The notes under the pieces are model-generated. The model saw only the letters and a list, made by a program, of their open reading frames with translations. It was not told the origin of the DNA and did not search any database. 64,000 nt of DNA from Petrolisthes cinctipes (Eukaryota; Arthropoda; Malacostraca; Decapoda; Porcellanidae), in NCBI GenBank assembly GCA_033782935.1, contig JAWQEG010000066.1, positions 248,001 through 312,000 on the forward strand, given 5' to 3'. Both the position numbers and the translations under genes were made by a program. Of the stretch, positions 1 to 10,571 are shown in pieces. Position 1 is the stretch's first letter. Every line of letters starts with the position of its first letter.

Positions 1-28
1 AATTAATATTAAAAGCCCACTCACTCAA

Positions 29-2235
29 GTGTTCAGGAGAGTTCATAAAATGGCGGGGAAGGTTTCTGCTAGTTCTCCACCTGTTCTTAAGGTCAATGGA
101 TTTAAGATCATGGATGGTTTAACAGTGGCTAACACCATGGCAGAGGCTTACGCTAGAGTCTCCAGCCGTGACTCTCGACCTCTGGCTGTCAGGCATGAGT
201 TGAGAGCCCAGAAGTGCACTGTCCTGGAATTCTCAGGGAAGGAGAATGAAAGTTATAACCATATATTCACCCTGAGAGACCTGCACTCTGCTCTCTCTCT
301 CTGCGGCGACACTTCTCCTGGGCCTGACAATATCCCATATGCATTGATGTGGCATTTGGGTGAGGAGGCGATCTAATTTCTTCTAGCTTTATATAACACA
401 ATTTGGCTGGAGGGTGTCTTCCCTTCTGGGTGGAGGGTTGCTACCATCTTTCCTTTCCCCAACCAGGGCAAGGACTCAAGTGTTGCCCTCAATTACCAAC
501 CTATTGCCTAGACCTCCTGTCTCTGTAAACTATTTGAGGAGAAGGTGAATGTCAGAGTGGTATACTTCCTCGAACAGGGTCTTTTTCTGTCTCCGTCCCA
601 GTCTGGCTTTCGTAAACTACAGATGCTCTGGACAGGTTGGAAGCTGCTGCATGTGAGGCTTTTGCACGACATCAACACCTTGTCTGTGTATTCGTTGATT
701 TAGAGAAAGACTATGACACTACATGGCAATATGGCATCCTGCAGCAACTACATGCATAAGGCCTGCGGGGTCGCCTTCCACTCTTTCTTAAGGAGTTTCT
801 CAGTGGTCGCAGTTTTTCAGTGAGGGTTGGTACAGCCCTCACAGGATGCATTGCACAGGAGGAGGGCGTCCCCAAGGGAAGCGTCCTCAGTGTCACATTG
901 TTTGCAGTAGCAATTAATGCCATTGCTTCATCCCTTCCAGACGGTATAGACAATTCCATGTACGTTGATGACCTGGCAGTCTGGTTTGCTGCTTCCCGAA
1001 TGTCAGTGGCGGAGCGGCGCATGCAGCTTGCCTCGACAGTGTGTCACTTTGGGCTGGTTCTCATGGGTTTCAATTTTTTCCTACCAAGACAGTTGCTATG
1101 CACTTCTGTCGCATCCGAGGTGTCCACCCCGATCCGGATTTATTCATGTAAGGTCATCGGATACGTCGTGTCGAGGAGACTCGTTTTTTGGGTCTCCTTT
1201 TTGATAAACGTTTGACTTGGGTTCCCCACTTACGTACACTAAAGGTCTCTTGCCTCAAGGCTCTTAACCTGCTGAGGGTCCTAGGCCATATGTCCTGGGG
1301 GCTGATCGGGCTACCCTCCTTCGTTCTTATTAGGTCGAAACTCGACTATGGGTGTGACGTGTACTCAACTGCCACCGATGCCTTCACTCACAGGGAGTTC
1401 ATCCCTGTGTACACTCATGGGTCAAAGTCTGATGCTGGAATTGGTTTTGGAGTTGTCTTTCCTGACTTTTGTCGTGGCAGCAGGCTCCATTCTGTCATGT
1501 CAATTTTTACTGCTGAGCTATCGGCCATTTTATATGCCCTCCAAGTGATTTTTACTTCCCCTCAGCTTTCTTTTACTATTTTTAGTGATTCCTGTAGTGC
1601 CTTGCATGCCTTGTGCAATTCTAACTCTTACTAATCCCTGGTGTTGGCCATTCTTGAGTGGCTTGTCCTCCTGGGTCGTCGTGGCCGCAGAGTTACATTT
1701 TGTTGGGACCCTGCTCATGTTGGTGTCGATGGGAATGAGCGGGCTGATGCTGGCTAAGGCTGCAGTCTCCAGTTCTTGGCCTCCTGCCAGGCATCATCCC
1801 GTTCCTGCAGTGGACCTTTGACCCTACATAGATGCTGCCATTCGTTCCTGCTGGCAAGACAGATGGGATGCCAACTGGGCTAACAAGCTCTGCGGTATCC
1901 GCCAGCGCCTTGGTTTGTGGAGCTACAGCGGCCTGAACCGCAGGTGGGAGACGGCTCATGTACATCTTTGCATTTGCCACACACTATTGACTCATGGCTT
2001 TTTAATGGAGAGGGCTCACCCTCCCTACTGTGATGATTGTCTGGTCCCTCTGACAGTGCGGCATCTTATTGTTGAATGTCCCAGCCTTGGGGACCTTCGT
2101 CGTAGGCACCTTTACGAGTACCGAATGGGTAACTGTTCTTACAGTCTCTCCCAGGTGCTCGGGGAGGAGGCTTATAGTGTGGGAGGGAATACCTTCTCCT
2201 ATGTGGAGGAGGCCGGCCTCCTCCACAAATTGTGA
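29..2235 (+). pseudogene. Family A ORF2 remnant: RT, RNase H and C-terminal domain
   Basis: A broken ORF2. At 29-376 lies the RT N-terminal part with the block SPGPDNIPYA. At 820-1010 are the RT palm motifs, including a GVPKGS block and the catalytic box YVDD. At 1400-1640 lies RNase H with YTHGSKSDAG (the family has TDGSK, so a catalytic Asp is replaced by His), TAELSAI and FSDSC. At 1915-2235 is a C-terminal Cys/His segment (PPYCDDC, then HLIVECP). At least four frame changes and several stops separate these parts, so no functional enzyme is possible. Compared with A2 it keeps about 90 bases around 125-220 that A2 has lost. Confidence 0.85.
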
Positions 2236-2465
2236 ATTTTATTATATTTATGGCTATTCATTTTTAGGTAGGTAAAGTTTAATGTTTCTTTCGTTTAAAT
2301 TTTAATTCTTTTATATGGTATATTTAACTTAAGTAAGTTATTTTATTAAAATATGATTTTTGGAAGATGTGGCTTTTATTCATGCTGCTTCTCCCTTTCG
2401 AGGTAGTGAAAATTATTTAATGTTTGTACATATTTTATTAATGATGTAGATGACCATTTTATGTT

Positions 2466-2514
2466 GGGCGGTATATGACCATTGCTGTTGCGCCGCCAGA
2501 TGCCTAGAGGCATC
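2466..2514 (+). other. 3'-terminal double stem-loop of LINE A1
   Basis: Near the 3' end the arms GGCGG and CCGCC (2467-2497) enclose a loop containing TATATGACC and TGTTGCG. A second small hairpin follows, GATGCC (2499-2504) with GGCATC (2509-2514). Copy A4 has both hairpins and copy A2 has the first. 3' hairpins of this kind are known as RT recognition sites in some LINEs; that role here is inferred. Confidence 0.6.
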
Positions 2515-2721
2515 TATAAATAAATCATAATCATATTACTTACTACTAATCCCTGTCGCGCCCCTGTCGTCCTCGCCCTCCACTTGCCCCACACACACGA
2601 CCCACACACCTGCCCCCTGTGATTATTACCCCCCGTGCTACGCATAATTAGTGTGGATCTACGTTATAGACCCTTTGTTCATATACAAAATTTGAATGGA
2701 AGTTTGTGTTTTCTTCTAAGT

Positions 2722-2860
2722 ATGCCATGAAACAAGTTCTTTCAATATAGGTGGTGTTTCCTAGCATAGTTTGGAGGAATCAAGGTGCTCGAATGTATAA
2801 TTGTGGACACATGAAACAGACACACTTCAAACGGGCCCTTTAAAAGCATAGAATATGAGG
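2722..2860 (+). repeat. Dispersed repeat unit followed by a MITE-arm fragment
   Basis: At 2726-2800 is a unit containing CATGAAACAAG, then CATAGTTTGGAGGAATCAAG; a sister copy lies at 4577-4660. Immediately after it, 2808-2860, is a block with ATGAAACAGACACACTT and ACGGGCCC that recurs at 39866-39930 and, inverted, at 41028-41080. It resembles one arm of the TA-flanked MITE at 39992-40129. Neither part is coding. Confidence 0.6.
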
Positions 2861-3911
2861 ACGTGTCACCTCTAATGGCTCATCCTATCCTACGCTCAAT
2901 GAGATGCCCTGTTTCATGTGTTTATGTTTTTGCTGTGGCAGGGTGGATACAACGACGGACTGTGAATGACATGGACCCAGGTTTGAGTTTATGAGTCTAA
3001 GGTTTCGTCCCTCCTTTAGCCATTTATTTGTAGGGGTTAGAGAATGCATATCTGTGGAGTATAACTGACAACAAATCCGAAATGAGAACCAAAAAAGAAG
3101 GACATTGGTAGTGGGTGTTAGAGAGAGAAAGGTGGGTGCGCCAGTATGTTTCCCCTCTGAATACGAGGTCGTCGCAGACAGTGTCAAAAGGTAATTGGAG
3201 GGGAAATAAGTTGCTACAAATGACGCTTGGGTTGTACCTTTAAAACCAAGGAGAGGATTATTATTATTATTTTTTTTTTTCATTGTCCCAACCCAACATA
3301 CCATAACAAACTCCAACTTAACCAAACCAATCCTGACCTAACATATTCCAACCTAACCTTACCCAACCTAACGCAACTGAGAGGATGAATGGCAGTAGTA
3401 ATGAGACGAGAGTGTAAACAGAAGGGAGTATGCAGCCTGAGTTTGAGGAAGGAAATCCATGCATAAGCGGCACAGACATAGTTCACGGAAGGGAGGAGAG
3501 GGATTTTCTTTGAGGAATTGGAGACTACAGAGTACAGATATATCCAAAACTTTTACAAAGTATAATTTGTGTCCACAGACTCCTCCAAATAAATCACAAT
3601 TTATAATTATTATCACCTATTTGTGTATATAGTCTGTCATTATATATATATGGGAAGAACCTCTTTTTGGTAAATTGGAGAGCTATTGTTAGTCCCCCTC
3701 CCCCCCCAAACAACCCGACTTGAAACCGGAACAAGCAGTAAGAACCTCCCAGGAGTCCAGTTTAACATATAAGGGATTGTTCCCGACTGGAAAATGGAAC
3801 AAACACTGTGAACGGTTCCGAAGGGACCGGACTGAAATTTTGGGTATCGTTCCGAAGGATACGAGGTTTTTCCCCAACTTGGAGGAAGCAATATTCTATC
3901 AGCATTGAACC
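2861..3911. other. Intergenic stretch without recognisable gene
   Basis: I see no protein homology or RNA gene. It contains a short T/TTA-rich tract (3258-3280) and a degenerate run of CCTAAC-like words (about 3326-3372). Short ORFs on both strands here have no recognisable domain. Confidence 0.5.
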
Positions 3912-4123
3912 GTAGGGGGGTATTGCCTTCATTGGTGATGTGGGCAATACTTTAATGGATTTGGCGCCCCTTCGACCCCAGCCACTAGCATTTAGTTCTT
4001 CAATTGTCCCTCTTTTCTTTCTATTTCCTTATTGATTGCTGTTTCACCTCTCAATCACCTTTTTCTGGCGCTATATGACCTCGTTGTTGCGGTGCCTAAT
4101 ATCAATCAATCAATCAATCAATC
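3912..4123 (+). repeat. SINE-like element S1
   Basis: A roughly 210-base repeat with two other copies in the window (32079-32276 plus strand, 32791-32940 minus strand). The shared body includes GTGGGCAATACTTTAA, a GGCGCCCCTTCG block and CCCCAGCCACTAGC. The 3' end has a stem (GGCG at 4067, GGTGCC at 4091) around TATATGACC and TGTTGC, then five TCAA units. It has no ORF and no convincing tRNA-like head, so it may be a SINE with a LINE-derived tail or just the 3' end of a longer LINE. Confidence 0.65.
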
Positions 4124-4254
4124 GTACCTTTGAAGGATAATTTCTAAACTAACATCAAACTTTTGTTCAGTCTGACGATTAATCATACTTCTAGTCGTAG
4201 TTTATTATTAATTATAATTTTTTGGCTTCACATAGCGTTAGACTGTGATACTAT

Positions 4255-4665
4255 GCATTCTCCAAATCATGTCACGAAACAGATTTCCTATTAGGAACAT
4301 TGAGGTAACTTGTTTCCTGGCATAGTTTGGAGGAACCAGTTGTACTCCAAATGACCAAAAAAAGCATCTGCTCTTAAGGGGGTAGTACAGTGTTTCGTAA
4401 ATCAGGAGCAACTGATTTCTCCAAACTATTCTAAGCAGTAGGACACCGATATTTTATCCCTCTATTCCTTTTTCCTGACATTCTTTAGTTTAGAGGAATC
4501 AAGGAGCTGTTATGTAAAAAGTGTAAGGCTCCAGTGATTCTGTACGAAAATTAATTGGAAGCTTTTGATTACATCTAACTATACCATGAAACAAGCTCCT
4601 TCAATATAGGTGGTGTCTCCTGGCATAACCTCCTTTGAAGGAATCAAAGTACTCCATTGTACTGG
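4255..4665 (+). repeat. Cluster of degenerate dispersed repeats with CTCCAAACTAT motif
   Basis: Three or more related pieces. 4258-4350 and 4577-4660 repeat the unit seen at 2726-2800. 4400-4515 is an imperfect inverted repeat whose left arm has GATTTCTCCAAACTATTC and whose right arm has TTTAGAGGAATCAAGGAGC. The same inverted arrangement occurs at 58945-59045, and a single arm at 30285-30325. These look like worn copies of a small non-autonomous inverted-repeat element. Confidence 0.5.
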
Positions 4666-4917
4666 TTACCACAAAAAGTATAGAATTATTATTCCCTTAA
4701 CTTGGTTCTGACGAACGAGTGACATTTTTCTGCATTGCAGCATTATGTGTAGTCTCGTTTATGAAAGCGTTTAAACTGATTGCTTTACATTTTTGTATCA
4801 ATTAACAAATTAAATCATTTATTTACCTTTATTAACTAATTTATTCATAATAGTAATATATATAAATTTTTAAATTCATTTGCATACAAATTTGTATATT
4901 TATCTTTTTATTAGCAA

Positions 4918-4929
4918 TTTGCTCTAGCA

Positions 4930-4980
<51 letters not shown>

Positions 4981-5507
4981 GTACACACACATCATCAGGT
5001 TTGGTATAAGGCCGTGACGTTGCACATTTATTATCATGTGTTTATCTAACATTGAATATCGTGTCAAAATAATATCATTATCACCTCATAATTATTTCGG
5101 TTTACGTCTGCCAGTAAGAACATTTTATTGCACCTTCAGTAATACAGTATTAACACGATATTGGTATTTGGCATGTCAAATTTAACTACTGACTTAAATG
5201 GACTAACAAACTTGACTGTGACAACTGAACACACAATCATACTTTTGGAGTTAATGACAGGGCACCTCCCTCTTTTGGTCTGTCACTGAACGCCTGATTA
5301 CCTGTTAAAAAAATATATTACTGTAAGTATGGCTACCGTGTCAATATCACTGAAAGTGTAATAAATATTTTCTTTCTGGCAGGCGTAAACCGAAATAATT
5401 ATGAGGTGATAATGATAATATTTTGACACTGAATTCAATGTATATATTCAATGCATATATGACAACAGATAATAAGCAATATCATGGCCTTATACCAAAC
5501 CTGATAA

Positions 5508-5553
<46 letters not shown>

Positions 5554-5573
5554 ACGAGGTGTTAGAGCAGGTC
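4918..5573. repeat. Foldback element with mirrored CT and GA microsatellites
   Basis: Two long arms (about 4918-5165 and 5320-5573) are reverse complements with modest divergence around a spacer of about 150 bases. Each arm carries a dinucleotide repeat at the equivalent position: TC at 4932-4979 and GA at 5511-5551. Inside the arms, GGTTTGGTATAAGGCC pairs with GGCCTTATACCAAACC, and TAATTATTTCGGTTTACG pairs with CGTAAACCGAAATAATTA. No ORF or TSD is recognisable. It could be a foldback transposon or an old palindromic duplication. Confidence 0.75.
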
Positions 5574-5876
5574 GCTTGCTGTCTGTAATGAAAGATGACG
5601 TAAACTATGTTTGGTGTCCAAGTGTGTATTCAGGTGTCTATAATAATGAATAAATGTAATGTAAAAATATTGTATTACCTGGGGGATAACACAGCACTAA
5701 TATGTTAATAAATATATCAAAATGGTTGAAATATTGCAATAGCACATGTGACTCCCCCTCTCTGCACCATCACCCTTCCTTCCATCCACAAGGCCGTCTC
5801 ATCTTCCTACCCCTTTTTCCCATTGTCCAACCCAAATACGAAAGATGAAGCTTTGCCGAAATGAAATATTGTCTGG
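5574..5876. other. Spacer upstream of the cold-shock ORF
   Basis: AT-rich sequence with no recognisable gene. The last part (5750-5830) is pyrimidine-rich and leads into the TATA motif. Confidence 0.4.
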
Positions 5877-5884
5877 TATATATA
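5877..5884 (+). promoter_or_regulatory. Candidate TATA box of the cold-shock ORF
   Basis: TATATATA stands 51 bases upstream of the preferred ATG at 5935. A CTCAATTG sequence about 12 bases downstream lies too close to serve as a standard initiator; a start near 5905-5910 would fit normal spacing. This is inferred from position only; AT-rich DNA often produces such matches. Confidence 0.3.
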
Positions 5885-5934
5885 CAGGAGCACACTCAAT
5901 TGAAGCGCTGTTGACAGAGAGTTCACGGCCAGCC

Positions 5935-6543
5935 ATGAGCCCAGCAACACCTCCACCAGCTAACACCAATTCCCCTGCCAGCTGTCTCGCTGGCAGGATG
6001 AAGTGGTTCAACTTTATCAAGGGCTATGGCTTTGTAACTACTGACAGCAACGACTACTTTGTCGACAGGAGGGTTATCCTTCTCTTTGCTGCCACCACCT
6101 CTCCACCATCATTGAAAGACGGAGAGGAGGTGTCCTTCACTGTGGAGGAAGGGTGTGGAAGCCACCATCTTAGCCGGACCCGATGGTGGAAAATTCCTCT
6201 GCTAACTCCACGCCCGTGGGAGGAGGATGGCCGACGCCCAACCTCCACAGCGACTTTAGCAGCAGGCAAACATCGTCACCGTCTACACCAAAACTGCTGT
6301 TGCCTTAGCTGTAGAAGGGCTGGGTCGTTTTTCCGACCTCCTCCCAAGACATCTTCAGGAAAAATGGATTGCCACCAATCGCCATTTTTCCTGATTTACA
6401 ACCACCCACCACCACTACCACCAACACCACTACCCACCACCAAGAAACAAAGCAGTAAGTCAGCACGGCGGAGGAGGAGCAGATCGGACGCTCCACCATG
6501 TAACGGTGAATTAAGATTTTTATTATTATATTTAATTATTTAG
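5935..6543 (+). pseudogene. Cold-shock-domain ORF (Y-box or LIN-28 type), frameshifted
   Basis: From ATG 5935 the protein starts with a Pro/Ala-rich leader of about 20 residues, then RMKWFNFIKGYGFVTTDSND, the RNP-1-containing start of a cold-shock domain, which binds single-stranded RNA or DNA in Y-box and LIN-28 proteins. It continues to SLKDGEEVSFTVEEG. The last cold-shock strand (KGVEATILAGPDGG) is in a different frame, so a small indel lies near 6149-6153. That second frame stops at about 6202; the original frame runs on to 6543 as a Pro/Arg/Ser-rich tail unlike the family. The expected FVH motif reads FVD. The frame also stays open upstream to ATG 5845, but 5935 has the better context (AGCCATGA). 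It may be a retrocopy, a dying gene, or a live gene with a sequencing error. Confidence 0.6.
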
Positions 6544-7447
6544 TGATGTAAAAATTACTTACTGGAGATTCTTATTTACCTGGAGTTATTCGTGGACTTT
6601 CGTTGTGTTGGCTCAACGATCGTCAGAGGTCAATTATCCACTTTCTTCTCAATTCCATCAACATATATTTATTTTACGTGGGTTCTTTCGATGTATATGC
6701 ACTAATAATAGTAACAACAGAATCGTAGGTGTATGAATCAACCAATTACAATTACTTTACTATATTTATTAATATCAGTCGTGCACCAACATAAACAATT
6801 AATAATTTATTAACACACACATGCACTGCCGCACAAGAATAGCTAACTAACTAATATCGTAATAATCAATAAATACGACCCTCGTATTCCTTCAAGGCCT
6901 CGTAATTGTTTTCGTATATTCTCGTACTGTTTCCTCGAATAACTTTCTTTCGATTGTTCAGTCGATTTTCTTACGATAACCTAGCTTACGTTACTCACTG
7001 TGATTAGTCAAATCTAACACAGTGTTAATTAATTGTTAGGTGCTATTTCAAGATCTTCCTACTCAATTACGTCAAATAATATTTAAATGCAATCTAACAC
7101 TCGAATTCGGTATATCTATAACCAAGATTCGTTACATAGACTCAGTTACAGATATTATGTCTTTACACCTGTTTAAATTTTCAATGTCAGTACACAACAT
7201 ATCACTCGCTACTTACCACAGGTATGCGGATCCCCATAGGTAAGTCCTTTTAGCCCGGCTCAACGACTGAGACCGGCTCCCTTCTTACCTTATTACCCAT
7301 CAATTGTCTGTTGCAATCGATCAATAATATATAAATAACCGTGAAGCTTTGGGAATATTGGTAGTCTCACCGAATTATTCAGCTTCTGGTCATCTCTTCG
7401 TCTCGAGAGACAAAGGGCGAGGTAAGAGAGCAAGGACGAGCAATATA
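6544..7447. other. AT-rich stretch without recognisable gene
   Basis: No domain, RNA gene or clear repeat could be recognised. It ends where the Tc1-style MITE begins after a TA. Confidence 0.4.
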
Positions 7448-7449
7448 TA

Positions 7450-8371
7450 CAGTTGTCAAAAAAGGTTTTGCGACAAAAAATGAATTCAATGTGGCGAAAT
7501 CTGGCAACTCCACCCGTAGTAAACATCCCCAGTCATGTGAATGAATCGTCCTCAACCCTACTTCCTGTGCAAAGAGAACTGTTACTCTACACCATAATAT
7601 GTTATGAATGAATGGGTGTTACAGTACCAAACTGCTGTTTTAGTATTCATATTTGTGGTCGAGCGAAGCGAGACCACACTCTATGGTTTTCACCTTCCAA
7701 GAAGTGCATCTTACAGCTTCCCTTGCCACCTTTGTTGGGATTCAGGCATTTTTAGAGTGTTAACCTAACTGGAGTTCGAAATTCTTCATACCATCTCGAA
7801 CTAACATGTTACTGATGTTTCTCAAGAGTGATGTATGGTGATGTATAGGCCTACATTTTTTTTTTTTTTTAATAACACCTGGGTAAAATAGATTAGAACG
7901 TACTACAGTAAGATCAACAATAATATTAAAGCATATATTATATACCTAAGCAACGAAGACTCTCAATATTATAATGGTTTCTGTTAGGATGATACAGAAC
8001 TTTCTTCACTTCTCTCACCCCGGCTCACCTTGCTCACAGCCAAATTATTTTATTCGGATCACTGTTTGCAAATGATGATTATATTTTCACTTTCTTTTTC
8101 TGTATTGTAACTTGTCAAAATATGAGTATTAATAGTAATTATTCATACCTAATGTAATAATTAGTAGTAATCCAGTATTGAAAGATGTAAGGGCAGATAT
8201 GACTGTCTCCCGACTCAGTTCATCAGCCAATCATATCGTATCACTACAAACACAAGGAGTGGGGATGAAGGTGCTTCATTCATAAAGTCTTTAGGTGTTT
8301 ACTACTGGTGGAGCTACCAGATTTCGCCACATTGAATTCATTTTTTGTCGCAAAACCTTTTTTGGCAACTG
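7450..8371. mobile_element. Tc1/mariner-type non-autonomous element with about 75-bp TIRs
   Basis: The termini (7450-7526 and 8294-8371) are reverse complements with only about four to six mismatches. Each outer end starts with CAGTTG and is flanked by TA (7448-7449 and 8372-8373), the TSD of the Tc1/mariner superfamily, whose termini often begin CAGT. The 770-base interior holds no transposase-like ORF, so this is a non-autonomous derivative. The small ORFs reading through the arms are mirror images of one another and not genes. Confidence 0.85.
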
Positions 8372-8373
8372 TA

Positions 8374-8535
8374 CACCCACCTACAAAAGCGCTGTCGCCT
8401 CACCAAACGGTTCTTAAAGTTTGGGGTTTATTGACTCGTGAATCGAAACACCATACACAACAACATTTTCCAATTGTGAAGCTTGTGGGGTTCATGACTC
8501 TGCGGATAAGGCGACAGCGCTTTTGTTGGTGGGTG
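8374..8535. mobile_element. 162-bp MITE with 27-bp TIRs, sharing a TA with its neighbour
   Basis: The left arm (8374-8400) and right arm (8509-8535) are reverse complements over 27 bases with one mismatch, beginning CACCCACC. Both ends are flanked by TA (8372-8373 and 8536-8537). The left TA is also the right TSD of the larger Tc1-type element, so one inserted into the TA generated by the other. The interior is non-coding. Confidence 0.85.
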
Positions 8536-8537
8536 TA

Positions 8538-9669
8538 CTATTACGGACAAAAGTTTCTTTCTACTCCGGGTGATAAGTCCTCACGATTGCTGCCCCCTTT
8601 CTGGCCGGCAGGTTGATGTTGGCTCGTGAACTACACCACAAAATAAGGCAAGAAAAGCAAGATTATTCCTATTTACAATATTTACACCCATATTCATTCC
8701 ACTTCCATCGCAAGCTTCATCTCCTAAGGTGAAACAACTTAAGAATTAATTATTAGGAAATAATAGGAGCGTTACACACCCACTGTCACCGTGGACTGGT
8801 GGATATCCGCACCACCTCGTCTCCACCTATTTCAGCAACACATCCCCTGCCACCAAGACCCTGACACCTTCCTGGTCAGGGAAGTATGGTCAAGCAGAAC
8901 AACACCAAAGACCAGTTTTACCTACTCAACAACAATTATCAACAACAAGAGAGACAGTGAGGAAAAGGAAAGAGGAAAAAAAAGAAAAAACATTATAATA
9001 GGCAGTAAAGACAAGAAAGACACCACATAACACACACACACACACACACCCTGACACACAACAACATTTCTCCAAATGCACACATTCTACCACTCTATAA
9101 ATATATCGCCTTAATGACCATAACGAAGTCGATATGCTCTAAGCCTAAAAACAAACACTCCCACAGACACACACACACAAGCGCTGTTGCCACGTTAGCC
9201 ATGCCAAGTGAGGGGTTAGTTCAGAACTTCAGATGGAACTCTTATAGAGTGTACAAACCCAGAGACATATATTAGAGTTGTGTCCTGTTTCATGTAATAT
9301 TAGACAAAATATTGATCTGATACATTTGAAAGGTGGTATATGTGGGTTGTTAATGTATAACAGGTTCTGTAAAAAACGTATGTTCTTTTTGACGTATATT
9401 AAGCACGGAAACACAGGATATATAGGCAGAGAAACAATGTAATTGTAGAATGTAAAGTTTGTGTACCTCGCTGTGCCTAGCCGTGACTGTAACTCTGTCA
9501 TTGTTGTCTACTGCGCGTGTACGTTTATGATAACAGGGCTTGGGTACCTGCTATCACCGGTTATGCAATTCCCCAGTTATGTGTATGTTATTGTAGGCAA
9601 GTGTTGTCGTTAACTACATTTATACATACTGTACTAGCTGACATGTGTAAAATACAATAACCCACACTA
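8538..9669. other. Spacer with CA repeats, no recognisable gene
   Basis: It holds a short CA microsatellite (about 9031-9052) and A-rich sequence. A 79-codon ORF at 8791-9030 has a Lys/Glu-rich end but no recognisable domain. A pyrimidine tract ending in TTTCAG near 8830 resembles a splice acceptor but cannot be tied to a gene. Confidence 0.4.
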
Positions 9670-9671
9670 TA

Positions 9672-10569
9672 CAGGGTTATTCAAAACTACATTTACAAAA
9701 TGACAAGGTAAAGTCCTGACATGATGTTAAACATATTTCCATATGTATTTTTCAAAAATTTAAAAAGTTAATGACAGACATGAAAGCCAAATCCATTACC
9801 GTGGGCGAATGATCGAACACTTCTAAAATTAACTCCCCCCCCCCCCCCCACAGCACCCCGTGTTCTCTCTCGGGTAGACGAGGGAACGTAATACAACATA
9901 TGAAGCAATAAACCCTTATCGATCACGGGATTCAAACAGATCCTTAGGCTTCGAATTGATCCCAAGTATTCGTGTTTCTTGTAATGTCAGATAGGCTAAG
10001 AGAGTAGTAGTATCCCTAATAGTTTCAACATAATTTTTCATTACAGGGTGTATACTAACAGTGTATTAAGTGAGTGTCACATACAACCACAACAGTAGTT
10101 TAACCAAAATCCTTTATTTTGTCACTGTTCCTTCTGCTTCTCGTAATAGTATCCCTAAAGATTTGTCCATGACTGTACCCCTATCTATTGTTTTGTGGTC
10201 GAGTTACACTTACCGAGTGATACGTGTAGATGCCAAGGCGGTACTACTAACTTATCTGACATTACAAGAAACACGAAGCCTTGGGATCGATTAAAAGCCA
10301 ACGGATCTGTTTGAATCCCATGATCGATAAGGGTTTCATTGCTTCATATGTTTTAAAACTTGCCTCGTCCACTTAAGAGAGAGAGCAGGGGATGAGGTGG
10401 GGGGAGGAGTTAATTTTAAAGCGTTCGATCGTTCGCCCACGGTAATGGATTTGGCTTTCATGTGTGTAATTAACTTTTTACATTTTTGAAAAATATATAT
10501 GGAACTATGTTTAACATCATGTCAGGACTTTACCCTGTCATTTTGTAAATGTAGTTTTGAATAACCCTG
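9672..10569. mobile_element. MITE with very long TIRs (about 330 bp each)
   Basis: The ends CAGGGTTATTCAAAACTA and its complement are flanked by TA (9670-9671 and 10570-10571). The left arm reaches about 10004 and the right arm starts about 10240, with moderate divergence including a poly-C expansion (9836-9850) in the left arm. The interior of about 235 bases encodes nothing recognisable. TA duplication and CAGGG ends suggest a Tc1/mariner-mobilised family. Confidence 0.85.
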
Positions 10570-10571
10570 TA

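Larger units (their letters stand above)
1..2530 (+). mobile_element. LINE family A copy A1, decayed, cut by the window edge
   Basis: The 3' part of a non-LTR retrotransposon of the I superfamily (endonuclease, reverse transcriptase and RNase H in ORF2). It runs off the left edge: the first bases match the region just upstream of the RT in copy A2 (minus strand near 19800). Reverse transcriptase pieces, RNase H pieces and a C-terminal Cys/His motif are recognisable but scattered over three frames. The 3' end carries a stem-loop and ends in an AT-rich imperfect repeat near 2525 instead of a pure poly-A tail. No TSD could be located because the 5' end is outside the window. The family assignment rests on long matching stretches with A2 (16970-23689). 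Confidence 0.85.

Noticed and set aside
3326..3372. Telomere-like CCTAAC words
   Set aside because: The array is short and irregular, with several interruptions; it cannot be called an interstitial telomere tract.
4918..5573. Pair of long terminal repeats
   Set aside because: The arms are inverted, not direct, so this is a foldback and not an LTR element.
8791..9030. 79-codon ORF after a TTTCAG pyrimidine tract, possible downstream exon of the cold-shock gene
   Set aside because: No similarity to any Y-box or LIN-28 tail, low-complexity Lys/Glu end, and the intervening 2.3 kb contains two MITEs. No support for splicing.
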